A DNA stretch of 64,000 nucleotides from Gambelia wislizenii. Lineage: Eukaryota > Chordata > Lepidosauria > Squamata > Crotaphytidae. The notes under the pieces were generated by a model. That model saw only the letters and a program-made list of their open reading frames with translations. It ran no database searches and had not been told where the DNA came from. This document shows positions 22,301-30,670 of this stretch, piece after piece (within the stretch, counting starts at the first letter, position 1; the number at the start of each line of letters is the position of its first letter). Where the stretch lies: positions 243,512,645 to 243,576,644 of the forward strand of contig JAUMIR010000005.1 in assembly GCA_030847615.1 (NCBI GenBank), in the 5' to 3' direction. A program made the position numbers and the translations under genes.

Positions 22301-23202
22301 AAATCTAAGAGCATCTTTATCCTTAGTTGCTTTCATTCTAAATAAAAGATGGAGAGGGGAGTGAGGGGAAAGTGGCTATAACTAAAAAGAACCAATAGTT
22401 CTAAAGAATAATCTCTTGGGTTCAGGCCTATATCTTCTCAAGTTAAAACTTCTGATGCACTCTAGCTGCTAGTACATGGCTGAATTTGCTCAGTTTGGAT
22501 AGTTGAGGTTGTGCTGTATGTGTGGAGAACAGCATCACTGCCTTTGCTATAATGCAACTCTTTATTTCTAGATGAACCTTTCATGGGTGATGCCTAGGGA
22601 TAGGGTGGGAAGATGCTTCATACTGGTGGGATAGAGTTTAAGGTGGGCTGTGGCTTATGCAGAAGAACAATGGATGGAGGGTGGAAGGGTAAAGGGCAGC
22701 CCACAGTAGCAGATGGGAAGAAGTCTTGTAACATTTAATGCTTCTTTGACTGTTTCTAAACTAGGTGTCAATTCACAACAGGCTTCAAACGTACCAGCAC
22801 AACTCTGTCCCGGGGCTCGAGAGTGGAATGCAGCCCAGCACGCGTCCTAACATGCCACGGGAGAGGCTGGAGACAGCATTGGTGCCCTCTTACCCTGCCT
22901 CGGCAGGGACACTTGTACAGTGCCAGCAGATTGTCAAAGTTATAGTCTTGGACAAACCGTGCCTCGCTCGCATGGAGCCGGCCCTCAACCAGACTCTGAC
23001 GCGCTACGTGTCCTCTGATTCCTGCAGCTCCACCCCCTTGCGCAGTCTAGGCAGTGGGCTCCAAGGCACCCCGGTGAAAATAATCCATCAGCCCCCACTT
23101 CCGCCTCCACCACCACCCTACAACCACCCACACCAGACCTGCCCCCCCAGCTCGTTGCTTCAGAGACGCAGGTACTCCAGTGGCTCACGCAGCCTCGTGT
23201 AG
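1170..23202 (+). CDS. IQSEC2: IQSEC2-like Arf guanine nucleotide exchange factor, C-terminal 422 residues in eight exons (partial gene)
   Basis: Joining eight exons (1170-1336, 2042-2181, 5762-5887, 9948-10047, 11156-11317, 13216-13308, 20369-20412, 22765-23202) gives one uninterrupted frame with GT donors, AG acceptors and matching phases. The product runs from the middle of a Sec7 domain (LLNTDMYSP signature) through a PH domain ([18 protein letters not shown] to [15 protein letters not shown]), a short linker, a conserved block [16 protein letters not shown], a polyproline run and the C-terminus YSSGSRSLV. From family knowledge, IQSEC proteins activate Arf GTPases at synapses, and IQSEC2 binds postsynaptic PDZ scaffolds by its C-terminus. 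The linker after QIRIEWELEK and the SLV end point to IQSEC2 rather than IQSEC1 or IQSEC3, but I am working from memory and the paralogue call is less sure than the family call. The catalytic Sec7 glutamate, IQ motif and promoter are upstream of the window. Confidence 0.85.
1396..1510. mobile_element. short palindromic MITE (gggaaagttactttt family)
   Basis: An imperfect inverted repeat: agcttgggaaagttactttt at the left and aaaagtaacttttccaagct at the right, with aligned inner arms (cctcccagaatccc against aattctgggag). The same family is at 14176-14278. Confidence 0.65.
1713..1853. mobile_element. palindromic hAT-type MITE
   Basis: The arms mirror each other: ctctagatattattggacca then ttcccagcatccctc, and gatgctggcaagggctgctg then gaccaacatcatctggag. 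This is the widespread reptile MITE with a 'cagatgttgttggacta' core. Another full-length copy is at 12479-12624. Confidence 0.6.
2042..2181 (+). CDS. IQSEC2: IQSEC2 exon: end of Sec7 and Sec7-PH linker
   Basis: The acceptor is gtatttcatag ending at 2041 and the donor gtgagc begins at 2182. The 140-bp exon starts in phase 1 (joining to glycine) and ends in phase 0. It encodes [39 protein letters not shown] and SIVGMKT, a block I recall as almost invariant in vertebrate IQSEC proteins. A 182-bp hAT-type element begins 27 bp after the donor. Confidence 0.93.
2209..2390. mobile_element. 182-bp non-autonomous hAT element with perfect 8-bp target duplication
   Basis: The left terminus is CAGGGTTTCTTAACC and the right is ggttgataaaggctg. 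The flanks are the identical 8-mer ctataggg at 2201-2208 and 2391-2398, the target length typical of hAT. A sister copy lies at 25390-25576. The element lies in the intron 27 bp after the 2181 donor. Confidence 0.88.
2399..3426. other. intron sequence, no feature recognised
   Basis: Contains a pyrimidine-rich stretch around 2760-2900 and otherwise no exon-like or repeat-like signal that I can support. Confidence 0.5.
3427..4775 (-). mobile_element. CR1 LINE, 5'-truncated, young copy with open reverse transcriptase frame
   Basis: On the minus strand an open frame of about 419 codons (3513-4772) encodes the second half of a CR1 ORF2: [38 protein letters not shown], the catalytic FADDTKLGG, and the C-terminal [19 protein letters not shown] to [11 protein letters not shown]. 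The 3' end (low coordinates) carries the CR1 hallmark ATTCTATGATTCTATGATTCT (reverse complement at 3427-3446). The apurinic endonuclease and the first RT motifs are missing, so it cannot move on its own. A near-identical copy is at 46733-47988. It lies antisense in an IQSEC2 intron. Confidence 0.95.
4776..5761. other. intron sequence before the 5762 exon
   Basis: No exon or clear transposon seen. A line reading agactgtgacctccttggag near 4873 resembles old LINE 3' tails but is too short to assign. Confidence 0.45.
5762..5887 (+). CDS. IQSEC2: IQSEC2 exon: start of PH domain
   Basis: The acceptor cttccag ends at 5761 and the donor is gtaagt at 5888. The exon is 126 bp, phase 0 to phase 0, so it could be skipped without a frameshift. 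It encodes [20 protein letters not shown] followed by a basic-polar stretch with [18 protein letters not shown]. The pattern VFLFNDLLV is the usual beta-strand 3-4 region of a PH domain in Arf/Rho GEFs, which binds phosphoinositides and Arf. Confidence 0.93.
5888..7520. other. intron sequence with a perfect hairpin
   Basis: Mostly featureless. It includes a GC-richer block from about 6840 to 7270 with a perfect 13-bp stem at 7041-7070 (gtgcccagccatg, loop ctta). The phrase gtgagaaagt[a/g]atcactacac occurs twice, near 5565 and 7251, hinting at an unlisted dispersed repeat. Confidence 0.45.
7521..7770 (+). mobile_element. tRNA-derived SINE, family A, with target-site duplication
   Basis: Same family as 885-1138: agagccagtgtggtatagtgg, accagggttcaaatcccttc, then cagaaatgacttgaaggc. 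The flanks tcattgcatgata (7509-7521) and tcattgcaagata (7771-7783) match at 12 of 13 positions, a retrotransposition duplication. An internal small duplication (ctaggcaagtcac twice) lies near 7615-7640. Confidence 0.85.
8450..8935 (-). mobile_element. L2-like LINE relic (reverse transcriptase C-terminal part)
   Basis: Two minus-strand frames read like one decayed ORF: 8908-8684 has [13 protein letters not shown], the catalytic YADD, then [16 protein letters not shown]; 8666-8466 has [14 protein letters not shown] and a block resembling the L2 C-terminal region ([19 protein letters not shown]). A frame change around 8670-8690 and no intact ends mark it as old. Confidence 0.75.
8936..9430. other. 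intron sequence, no feature recognised
   Basis: An A-rich low-complexity patch lies near 9395-9425. No exon or assignable repeat is seen. Confidence 0.4.
9430..9712. mobile_element. fragment of CpG-rich TACGAAC element family
   Basis: The stretch gacttactggaccctc, aatccaacatggcggcagc, ctagccccgcccc and ccagtcaatcagattgcac matches 58297-58430 in the same order. It also carries ttgtacgaatgtccgtatgaatgg. The copy is shorter and more decayed than the one at 58037-58636. Confidence 0.55.
9738..9845 (-). mobile_element. old CR1 3' fragment
   Basis: The words agagttggaagaggctgcca, ggccatctagttgaacat and tgcccatccaatgtcctt follow the order of the 3' end of the CR1 copies at 3427 and 46733 but with many changes. 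Confidence 0.65.
9948..10047 (+). CDS. IQSEC2: IQSEC2 exon: middle of PH domain
   Basis: The acceptor ttaacag ends at 9947, preceded by a good pyrimidine tract (cttcctttcctctgtatg), and the donor is gtaagt at 10048. The 100-bp exon runs from phase 0 to phase 1. It encodes [20 protein letters not shown] and [13 protein letters not shown], which continue directly from the previous exon's NDLLV. The tyrosine codon is split with the next exon (t plus ac). Confidence 0.93.
10470..10602 (+). mobile_element. 3' part of tRNA-derived SINE, family B
   Basis: Reads taacatacattggaaactg, tgcagtgtagatgtgtaaat, ttgtaagccgctctgatagc and ggggtataaataaataaa, the same as the tail of the full SINE at 19738-20020. 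It ends in an AAAT microsatellite (10564-10602) and directly abuts a CR1 fragment. Confidence 0.8.
10603..11113 (+). mobile_element. CR1 LINE 3' fragment, plus strand
   Basis: An open frame at 10656-11033 gives the CR1 ORF2 C-terminus ([19 protein letters not shown] to [12 protein letters not shown]). The terminal ttctatgattct is at 11099-11110. It differs from the two young copies at several residues, so it is from an older or different subfamily. It ends about 40 bp before an IQSEC2 splice acceptor. Confidence 0.93.
11156..11317 (+). CDS. IQSEC2: IQSEC2 exon: end of PH domain and C-terminal helix
   Basis: The acceptor is tttttcctag ending at 11155 and the donor gtaagg is at 11318. The 162-bp exon is in phase 1 at both ends. 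It encodes [40 protein letters not shown] and [13 protein letters not shown]. This is the last PH strands and the amphipathic helix that closes the domain. The CR1 fragment at 10601-11113 ends only about 40 bp upstream of the acceptor. Confidence 0.93.
11318..13215. other. intron sequence between the 11317 and 13216 exons
   Basis: Contains a palindromic MITE (12479-12624), a GGT-rich patch near 11783-11812 and pyrimidine-rich sequence before 13215. No other coding signal is seen. Confidence 0.5.
12479..12624. mobile_element. palindromic hAT-type MITE
   Basis: The inverted arms are acttcagatgttgttggact and agtccaacaacatctgatgg, with inner cagcattccccac and gaccatgctggctagcac. The right end reads tttgcccacccctg, the common terminus (reverse complement caggggtgggcaaa). 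Confidence 0.7.
13216..13308 (+). CDS. IQSEC2: IQSEC2 exon: post-PH linker
   Basis: The acceptor follows a long pyrimidine tract (tctctctctccctttgtcttag, ending 13215). The 93-bp exon begins in phase 1, making a tryptophan codon with the previous t, and encodes [20 protein letters not shown] and [11 protein letters not shown], leaving a single g. The donor gtcaga at 13309 is weak (no purine-rich +3 to +5 consensus) and is followed within five bases by a CA repeat. If the donor is not used, the frame reads on through the CA repeat to a stop at 13437-13439, giving a different tail. Confidence 0.88.
13313..13342 (+). repeat. (CA)n microsatellite next to a splice donor
   Basis: A near-pure CA run starting four bases after the donor dinucleotide of the 13216-13308 exon. 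It continues beyond the inserted element as 13572-13600. Confidence 0.9.
13343..13566. mobile_element. pogo/Tigger-like MITE inside a CA microsatellite
   Basis: The left end is cagtgggccctcagtatcca and the right end tactgagggccaactg, an imperfect TIR pair. The internal text tctgtggatgctcaagtccc and tatacaatggcatagtaaaa is shared with the copy at 30800-30981. CA repeat lies on both sides. Confidence 0.75.
13571..13600 (+). repeat. (CA)n microsatellite, right half
   Basis: CA run on the far side of the Tigger-like element. With 13313-13342 it probably formed one tract before insertion. Confidence 0.85.
14176..14278. mobile_element. short palindromic MITE (gggaaagttactttt family)
   Basis: The arms cttgggaaagttactttttc and aaaaaagtaatttttaaaaa pair around gactgcagctctcagaatct and gaactatagtcc. 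It is related to 1396-1510. Confidence 0.55.
14546..14779 (+). mobile_element. tRNA-derived SINE, family A
   Basis: Reads ggagccagcatggtatagtg, gaccagggtttgaatcccca, ctctcagcctcagaggaaga, ttgccaagaaacccatt and cagaaatgacttaaagacac, in the same order as 885-1138, ending in a short acaacaa tail. Confidence 0.85.
15318..19022 (-). mobile_element. L1 LINE, 5'-truncated, ORF2 mostly readable
   Basis: On the minus strand 18962-17345 is one open frame with the end of the endonuclease ([13 protein letters not shown]), then [37 protein letters not shown], the [20 protein letters not shown] block and catalytic [11 protein letters not shown]. Frames at 17187-16918 ([20 protein letters not shown]), 16896-16606 and 16221-15979 ([18 protein letters not shown], the L1 C-terminal cysteine motif) continue it, broken by stops. 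The 3' A-tail is the T-rich run near 15318-15340. ORF1 and the 5' UTR are missing. It is a dead copy, antisense in the intron of IQSEC2, and is interrupted by a CR1 scrap at 17281-17344. Confidence 0.93.
17281..17344 (+). mobile_element. 64-bp CR1 3'-end fragment inserted in the L1
   Basis: The text tggactgggtggccctcgtg, gtctcttccaactctgcaat and tctatggttctgtgattcta is the last part of CR1, including the terminal octamer repeats. Removing it rejoins the L1 frame (TKNLD then RKEED), with a possible atc duplication at the junction. Confidence 0.85.
19060..19165 (+). mobile_element. 5S rRNA-derived SINE fragment
   Basis: The phrase gagcctggttagtatatgga followed by tgggagactgg matches the 3' half of vertebrate 5S rRNA. 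It is followed by a SINE-like tail aagtggtatataagtg. The 5' half and internal promoter are missing, so it is not a 5S gene. Confidence 0.65.
19441..20066. mobile_element. long palindromic MITE interrupted by a SINE
   Basis: The left end ggagattttcacacggggaa then agtaatccccggggagatcg is mirrored by the right end cgatctccctggggattact then ttccccatgtaaaaatctcc. Further arms pair: ctgttctggtagcagagctc with gagctctgctaccagaacag. Without the SINE (19738-20020) the element is about 343 bp and nearly all stem. Confidence 0.88.
19738..20020 (-). mobile_element. full-length tRNA-derived SINE, family B
   Basis: On the minus strand it starts gggagccctggtggcgcagt (A box tggcgcagtgg), has the B box agttcgattcc near 19955-19967, a body with ggccggtaaaatgagtaccc, and the tail gtaagccactctgatagcct then ggggtataaataac with an AAAT-rich end. 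3'-only copies are at 10470, 42615 and 60739. Confidence 0.88.
20369..20412 (+). CDS. IQSEC2: IQSEC2 44-bp microexon before the final exon
   Basis: The acceptor is tctcttttgttttcaaag ending at 20368 and a strong donor gtaagtag follows at 20413. With the g left by the previous exon it reads [15 protein letters not shown] and returns the frame to phase 0, exactly what the last exon needs to read VSIHNRLQT. Its place and acidic/basic pattern fit the human segment between SPT and VSIHN as I recall it (AKRE...ESTVE). The exon is too short to be found by ORF search. Skipping it would shift the frame and end the protein 28 codons into the last exon (stop at 22848-22850). Confidence 0.83.
20413..22764. 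other. last intron of the IQSEC2-like gene
   Basis: There is no clear transposon. A 155-codon open frame at 20858-21325 shows no family resemblance. T-rich runs lie at 21840-22030. Confidence 0.5.
22765..23202 (+). CDS. IQSEC2: IQSEC2 final coding exon: proline-rich tail and PDZ ligand
   Basis: The acceptor is gtttctaaactag ending at 22764 and the stop codon TAG is at 23200-23202. The 145 residues begin [17 protein letters not shown], include [18 protein letters not shown] and [13 protein letters not shown], a serine-rich stretch [16 protein letters not shown], a run [16 protein letters not shown], and end [12 protein letters not shown]. The last three residues (S-L-V) are a class I PDZ ligand. 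Polyproline may bind SH3 or EVH1 domains. The exon is clearly more GC-rich than the flanking intron and UTR. The ORF is open from the acceptor, which supports phase 0. Confidence 0.93.
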   Translation: MSIHNRLQTYQHNSVPGLESGMQPSTRPNMPRERLETALVPSYPASAGTLVQCQQIVKVIVLDKPCLARMEPALNQTLTRYVSSDSCSSTPLRSLGSGLQGTPVKIIHQPPLPPPPPPYNHPHQTCPPSSLLQRRRYSSGSRSLV

Positions 23203-24250
23203 CAGCGCCACCAGCACTAGCCAAACAGCACAGACTTACCCTGGGACCCTTTTGTGTCTTCAAAGAAAATCTAGTTTGCGATTTATTTTTTAGTAAAATG
23301 AAACAAAAAGAGAGAGGGTGACAGGAAGAACAAAAAACATATAGTAATAATGAAGTAAACTACAGTATCTACAAGGAACATACCTAATTCCTTACCATCT
23401 TTCCTGAAATAATTCTTTTTGCAAGGAGCCAAACCTGTAGAAACTGCCTGACAGCTTCAGAAGATGTTTGCTGCCCTATCCTCCACCCTTTTAGCTGCAC
23501 ACATGCACCTTTCTTCCTCCTGACTCATATGGTCATGTTCTTCTCCCCTACCTCTGATGAGCTTTATCACCTTTGGCTTCCTTTGCTTTATGTCTTCAGT
23601 TTCACTTTCTAGCTCTCTTTCCTTATCTCTTGCACTTCCCTGTTTTCTCACCATTACCAAATTCCACAGGTTTCTGACCAAAACAAACTTGACTGACTTT
23701 TTGGGGGCATTGACTTTGGTAGTTCACCTTGTTGGGGCTGATGAGCCACTGCTACTGCTGCCAACGCCACCGCCACCACTGCAGCTTGCTAAATCGGATC
23801 TGAAAACGTGTGCCACTCATCATACTTCCTATTCATTGCCTTTGGGGGAGTACCCAGTTCTCTTATGGCAAGATGATTGGAGGGGAAATTGAGAGAAAGA
23901 GGGAAGCAGAAGATGGAGGGTGATGTTCCCCATTCTGCAGCCAAACACAAAGATGGCCTCACTTTGGACATAAAAAAATCTACATTGTAATGAGAAAGCT
24001 TTGCTGGATCCCAGCAGAAATGCACCACTTGTAAATATTCACCTTTATGGTTGAATGTGTGTGGACTCTGCCTACTAATGAAAGAACTAGCCAGGTCTGG
24101 GGAAAATTAGGGGGAAAAAATAGAAATTGGATCTGGAAATCTTCCTGGCATGGCTACTTTCTGAAATTAATAATCCTGGAAGGTGGTTCCTTTGTTATGT
24201 TTTTATTTACTTATAGATTTTATTTTATTTGTAGTTTGATTTTTCACTCT
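23203..24250 (+). other. probable IQSEC2 3' UTR (end not defined)
   Basis: This is unique-looking sequence directly after the stop codon, with no recognisable transposon until a palindromic MITE near 24258. It includes a small CTG/CCN-rich patch at 23743-23790 and T-rich sequence at 24197-24245. I found no canonical AATAAA in the first several kilobases; ATTAAA occurs at 26163-26168 and 26380-26385. The 3' end is therefore unresolved and may use a variant signal. Confidence 0.5.
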
Positions 24251-24257
24251 GTTCCAG

Positions 24258-24525
24258 GGTTTGTCCACACTTTATAAGTATATCATTTCATACCACTTCA
24301 AGGGCCCTGGCTCCATTCTATGGAATCCTGGGGTTTGTAGGGTTTTGTGTTTTTTTTAACTTCTCTGCCAGAGAATTCTAATGCAGTAATTCAAGGGATT
24401 GCGCTAGAGAATTCTAAGTCTCTCATTACACTACAAATACTAGGATTCTATATGATGAAGTCATGGTAGTTAAAGTGGGATCAAAGTACTGTAATTGTGC
24501 AGTATGGAAACACTGACAGACCTGC
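24258..24525. mobile_element. palindromic MITE (ggaatcctggggtttgtag family)
   Basis: The arms are attctatggaatcctggggt then ttgtag, and ctacaaatactaggattcta, with outer cataccacttcaag against gtagttaaagtggg and tccacacttta against atggaaacactgacag. Relatives are at 32829, 41905 and 49270. Confidence 0.75.
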
Positions 24526-25260
24526 AACTCAGCTCACCAAACAAGAGTGGCATTAATTTGGCAAATATGAGTAGAGGGGAGGAATAATCTCAGCCTTAGA
24601 AACTCCCTTCTTTATTCTATCAGCTAACAGTCAGTTGGAGTATGGGGCTTTATAGTGCATATGCCAGGAAACATTTTAGCACCAGAGATAGTTTTCTTCC
24701 TCTGTTTGAGTACTCAATAACAACACCAGCAGTGCAGGAAAAAACAGTTTCAGATTGTTTAGTTATTTACAAGATATATACAGTTCTCTTCAGTTTACAA
24801 GTAACTGGTAACAGTTTTTCTCGCAGTTCCAAATTCTTAGTTGCAGAGCTCCACACAAACCTTTTCCTCCTAGTTAGTGTGCACAGGGAACTTAATACTG
24901 CAAGTTGTCTTCTTTATGAATAACACAAAAGCGCCGCAGAAATACGGCATGCACTATCAAAATAACAAACCCCACAAGTTATTGCCCGGAAGGCTCCTTT
25001 TAACCTGTGAGCCTCTATTCAGATTTCTAAATCATCTACACCTGTCTCTGGTTGTGCTGAATCAGACATACTTGACAGGGCTGGTTGGTTTGTGGTTTAC
25101 ACCTACAGCATAATACACCAACACAGTCACATTTCCTTCACAAAGCACTGTATCTTTGTTGCACCAAAATTTTACACACACACACACACCCAATAACTGT
25201 AGACTTCAAATGTCTCAGAGCTGGTGCAAGTCATTTTGCTGCTTGTGTCAAAGGCCCTGT

Positions 25261-25291
25261 GACACACACACACACACAGACACACACACAG
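25261..25291 (+). repeat. (CA)n microsatellite
   Basis: An interrupted CA tract; a shorter CA run is at 25176-25190. Confidence 0.85.
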
Positions 25292-25389
25292 ATATAGAGG
25301 TAACTTCAGCTTATGAATGGATTTCCCTTCAACCGTAATGATGGGGCCATGTCTCTCATTGCACCTGAGATCAGCAGGATAGTTCAGAT

Positions 25390-25576
25390 CAGTGTTTCTC
25401 AACCAGGGTTCTCTGGAACCCTAGGGTTCCCCAAGAGGTAGCCTGGGGTTCCTCAAGAGATTGTGACTGTGGGGGAAAGCAATAGCAGTATATAGAATAA
25501 TGTTTATGCAGGGGTTCCCTGAGACCTGAAAATTATTTCAAGGATTCCTCCAGGATAAAAAGCTTGAGAAAGGCTG
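25390..25576. mobile_element. 187-bp non-autonomous hAT element with perfect 8-bp target duplication
   Basis: The termini are CAGTGTTTCTCAACC and cttgagaaaggctg. The identical 8-mers gttcagat flank it at 25382-25389 and 25577-25584. Internal gttccctgagacctgaaaat is shared with 2209-2390. Confidence 0.9.
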
Positions 25577-25589
25577 GTTCAGATGCAAG

Positions 25590-28500
25590 AAGATTGTGCA
25601 GCACTTATGATTTTGTCCTGCACTAGAGAGGACTGGCTGTTGCCACTTCTGCACATACATACTCCATCACCTGCTGCCTGAGGCAATTGCCTCACTGGGC
25701 CTAATGGTAGGGCCAGCCCTGATAGGTCTCCAGGGAAGGAGAGGAAAATAGGACAGGGAAGTAGTAGGGCAACAACTGCATCCATTTGATAGTCACAACA
25801 GGCAGTGTATGTGTTTTCAAATAGGTTCCAGGTTCTTCTCTGTATCCACATTCCTGTCTGGCTCCCTCTTTCCCTTCTGAGCTGCTTGGTCTATCTAGTG
25901 TTTCAGAGGTTTATTTAGGGATATTATACTGAGTCAACAGCATATGTTTACACAGGCTATATTGGGTCATGTTCTGGGTAATTCTGCCTGCTTTTGTTGA
26001 AATCCTGACCTTAACCTGCCTTAGCATTTGTAAGAGAATGAAATGAAATATGGTTTGTCAAGATGAAACAGAAGAGAGACAAGGAGCACCTCATTATCTG
26101 AAAGTCTTTTGTTTTGCTTTTCTGAATATGTTAGCAAATCAGATATATTGAAAATCAGATTTATTAAAGCGTTGTAGTGTAGCCAGTCCTGTAAGCACAA
26201 GCCTATAACAAACCAGATTAATAACTCTTCCTTCCTTTCCTTCCTTCTCTCTCTTCACAGTACTCTCCCCCGCTTCAAAAAATATATGGCAAGGTGGGTG
26301 GGAAGTTCCAGGGGGAGGAGATGAAAAAGGGGCTTAGCTTCTTGCTGTTATCAGAGATGCTGATGTGCAGAAAAATGGTATTAAAATGGGCTATGGTTGT
26401 ATTTTTAGAAAAAAATAACTTGCCTGCGCATGAGGGAGGAGCAGCATTAATTAGCTTAAGGGCTTTGCTCTTCCTCACTCCATCTCCCCCTGAGGCTTAA
26501 GACGATCAACTTTAGGATTGGAAATAGGACAGAACAAGTTTCAAGTCTCTTTTATTTATGTTTTTAAAATGTGTATGTTTGTTTATGTATGAGAGAAGGA
26601 GAGTAAAAGATTTTCACTTTCTGTGTGAAGCAGAAAGAGGAGCCTTTCACAAGTGAGCCTGAAGCCTATTGTAGCAGAAAGGTCCCAGTTTAAATTTATC
26701 AGGGTACATAGTAAGGCTTGGGATGTATCCCAAAGAGACTTCTGTTGTGCAATTATCCTGCCACATTCATGGAATTTTACAGAGAATCCAACCATACTCA
26801 CTTTCCATTTGTTATGTTTTCTTACCATGTCTTCCCTGGGAATGGAAAGGAAATCTGCCAGTTTCCCAGCTGAGGTCAAATTTGGCATTCCGACCCCATG
26901 AGAAACTTGTGCAAGGATTAAAATGGGTTGTTGAAAGTTCCTGCAACTTGCAGGAATTTTGTCTGTTACTGGCACAAGATAAACTGCACAGTTTTTGAAA
27001 ACTGCAGAAGTTTAAGAAAATATGCAGCTTTGCTGTAAAAGCTTACATTTGCAGTCTTCATGCATCAACTTTTCCAGTTTGAATGTTGTATGCCGGGGGG
27101 GGGGGGGGAAACCTGGACTGACTGAAGCTGCATCCTTTGATAGTTTGAATATTGCTTGATTTCCTTTCTGTGAAGAAAGCTGCACATTTTTCCATTTCTG
27201 TGCTGAAAACTGCCCAGTTACCCCACCCCCCCAAAAAAACCAACAAGAAAACCCTGCAGTTTTCTGGATAAGCTGCCCAGCTTTCATACAAAAGCTGCAT
27301 GGTTCCCCATCATTGCAGGGGGGGAAATTCCCAAGCATCCCAAGGTTACAGATATACTATACCAGGTCTCAAGACCTAGAGCTGTCTTTTTTTTTTTTAA
27401 CCTAGAGCTATCTTAGAATAGATTTATTTATTTATTTTTGGGCAGCAGGGAGAGGAGGGAAGAATGTTATTTTGGATTACAGCTTGGATTCTGGATGTTT
27501 TAATCCAACACCAAAATCCTGTTTGATGCTGGTGGAGATCTGTTAGTTTAGTTGGTGTGGGGCTGAGGGAAATGAAGGTTGCTCATTTTTCAGTTAGATG
27601 GCACCCAGATATATCTCCACAACCAATCAGTAACCCAGGAGTGGAGCTATGCACAGGTGCAGTGCAGCTTTCATGGCTATCTAGGAAAGAGCTGCCTTTT
27701 CTCTCCTGGACCTTCCCCAGTGCCACAGTGGCAATTGGGTGCCCCTTGGCCACTAACTAGCCACAAGTGATGCAGCTGGGCAGCCACCCATTTGCTGTTA
27801 TGCAGCTGGGGAAAAGATACTGTACAAGGAGGTTCTGGTTACCTCCTTGTGTACTGCCAGTATTCACTCCTTGCCAGAACTGGGGGTTATGTCAGCATGT
27901 CAGCAATAGCATTTTAATTTCCAAAATAACTTCCATGTTCTGCTTTAAAAATGGCCAGACTACAGCTTTGGTCAACAGTATGGTTTCACTGAAGGCTTGC
28001 ATGGGCATTTGCTTGATTGTGTGTAAGGCTAGAGTGGGAATGGAGACATGGGTGCACATTACTCTGCATGCCCAGCAGCATTTGAGAGTGTGGCACACTG
28101 AACATAAAGGTCTATCTAGGACTGTGCAATCATGTTTGGCTGAAAGTCCACCCCCATTCCCAACCATGAGAATGTGGAATTGTGTTGTAGGAATCACTGC
28201 TAGGTTTATCCCCTGCCCCCCCTTACCCCCACTGTGCTGCCGCTTTTGGCATCTTCTGCTATCCTGGAAGGCACATCCATTTCTGCACGGTGCATTAGTT
28301 AAAGCATGAAAAGATTGGTGTGTTTAGATAAATAAATTAGATTTTACTTGACATTTAACACAGAATGGCAACAAAAACCTTAAAGTATTTGATGAAATAA
28401 TTGTTTTTTAGATGAAATATTTATGAGAGCTTCAGGTTCCTGGGAGAGTGAGAGCACCAGGCAATTAATAATGGATTTGGAAGGATGTGAAGAGATTCAT

Positions 28501-30670
28501 CATAGGAAGTATTGCTAGAGATGTCGCTCTCTCCCCTTCCTCTGTTCTTTTTAATTTTTAAACTAAAAGGTATTGGGACTTAACAATGCCTGAATGTGAG
28601 AGCCTCAGATCTGGAGCCCTTGTTCACTATCCCACCTTGTGGTATATCGGTTACCTGACTGATAGGCACTATTTTTATCATATAGAGATGAGCAATGGCC
28701 TGGGCCTTTCTTTTTGGAGCATTCTTTGAGCAGAGTGGTATCTCTAGCTTTTCCTTGAGAATTCTCTCAAGCTTGGCAAAATCTATTTTGGTGTAGCTCC
28801 TCTGTTTTCACCAGCCTTCTTGCTTCCATCACCCATCCAAATAGCGGGGACCAGGGAGGAGAAGGAAAAATAGCCAGCAAGAGCGGAGCTTGGGAAAATT
28901 TACTCTTCACAGACTTGGCATTATTTTTCGTAATGGTCAATGTATGCCTTGAGAAAGCAGGCATTGCCAGAGTTCTCTGATCACACGCATGTCTCATGAC
29001 TGCCCATAATATAAAGAATGGATAGTGTGAGAAAAGCTGAAATATGTGACAGTGGAAGGAAATCTGATATTTTCTGAGATCTCCAAAGCTGAAAGTCCTG
29101 GTTTCTACTTTATGCGTGCATAGTGCATCGCATAGCTACTTGATCTCTTGAGGTTCCATGGGCCCATGTTAGGCACATAATTCTTTGCTAATTACATTCT
29201 TAAAGGAAGCAATGAGTAATTTTTAGCAATTTTCTTCCCACTGCAAGAAAGTTCACAGTTCTAGACATTTTGTGTAAAAAGTGCAGATTTTGCACAGATT
29301 TAAGTTCTGAACTTTGAAGATACTCATAAGTGCAGGATTTCCCAACACTTGAAAAACATGTTTTTCAACCATCTTAAAAAATATTTTCAAATATTCTTTC
29401 CATCACTAACCCATAATTTCCTTGGGAGTTTCTTAAAGACAGCACAAAATTATTTAATTAAAGCTCAAGTTAATCAAAGCCCATGTTTAAAGGGAAATGC
29501 ATGCCTGATTGGTTAGATAGTAGACATTCAACCCAGTGCCTTGCCTCCCTAGATATACAGCTCCACTCAAGCTGCTTCCAGATGGATGTGTCTCAGTGCT
29601 GTCAATTTTTTAAAAAGCACTGGTCTGATGTTCCATCTTTCCCTCCTTAAAGGATTTATGTTGTATGAAAAAGATGGAGGAAGCAGGGGGAAAGAACACA
29701 GGGAGGATCCAAATGTCTGGACCGCTAGAAATTCTGTCAATGAGGAGTGCAGTCTGGTTGCACAATGGAAGCCTTGTCTGGCGATGCACATGCATGGGTG
29801 CGCATACGCACACAACACATCTAAATCTCTAGCTTTGTGCAGTTAGAGAGATGGTACATTAAAACACATTAAATTGGTGGTGAACTTAAAAACCTGATAT
29901 GCCACTTGCTATGTGTGATGATGTTGCCCAAAGCAATTCACAGGCCTAGGAGATGGTGCTTTTCCTGTGGTGAGAACAGCAAGGAACTTTCTGGTTGCAA
30001 GTTCAAGCAGAGAGTTTTGCTTAAACAAAGTCTGCAAGCCAGACTGGATGGATAACCTTTGGTGCTCATTATCCTATATTTAAAGAAAAGAGGGGGGGGG
30101 AGGAGAAAATACACTAAATGTCTAGACAAAAAGGCTAGTGTCCTAGTTCGAACAGTGTGTAGCCCTGTCCCTGAAATTATCTCCTAGGTCATTTTGGCCA
30201 TATTGTTTCACATGGTTTTATATATACACAGAGAGAGAGACCAACTGATAGGACTTAAATACATGTAATTCTACTGGATGGTAGCTTTTGTATGGAAGTC
30301 ATTAACATGCCTTTCCATCTCATTTAAGCAGTCCTCTTGCATTAAATTAGAGATAAGTTGCAGTGATTTGATCAACGTCTGCAAAACGAAGCACATGCTA
30401 GAGCAGTTTCTCCATGCCTGAGGTAACACTGCAGGTGGGTGGATATGATGTCAGTTGTAGTTCAATACATCTGGAAAGTGCTCTAGAACCATGGTGCTTG
30501 GAGGAAGGATTAAGTTCTGTGGGCCTGCAGTCCTTTGCAATAACCTAAGCACTTGGTGTATAAAGAACACCCATTCAAATAAAGGATGTCTAACTACCGT
30601 ACAAGTTTAACATTAATTTCTCCTTCTTATGAAACCCTGGATACTAAAGTCTGTAAGTAGGAAGACAACA
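25590..30670. other. intergenic sequence with no recognised gene
   Basis: About 5 kb with no exon-like signal. It contains a 14-G run at 27095-27108 within a stretch rich in ctgca/tgcag words (26930-27310), a degraded palindromic-MITE half near 30440-30500, and otherwise unassigned sequence. Confidence 0.45.
27095..27108 (+). repeat. poly-G run (14 G)
   Basis: Fourteen consecutive G bases. It could form G-quadruplex structures and is a likely sequencing weak spot. Confidence 0.85.

Noticed and set aside
23557..23892. 111-codon frame with leucine and proline runs
   Set aside because: It lies in the 3' UTR, has no family resemblance and its low-complexity patch comes from CTG/CCN-rich sequence.
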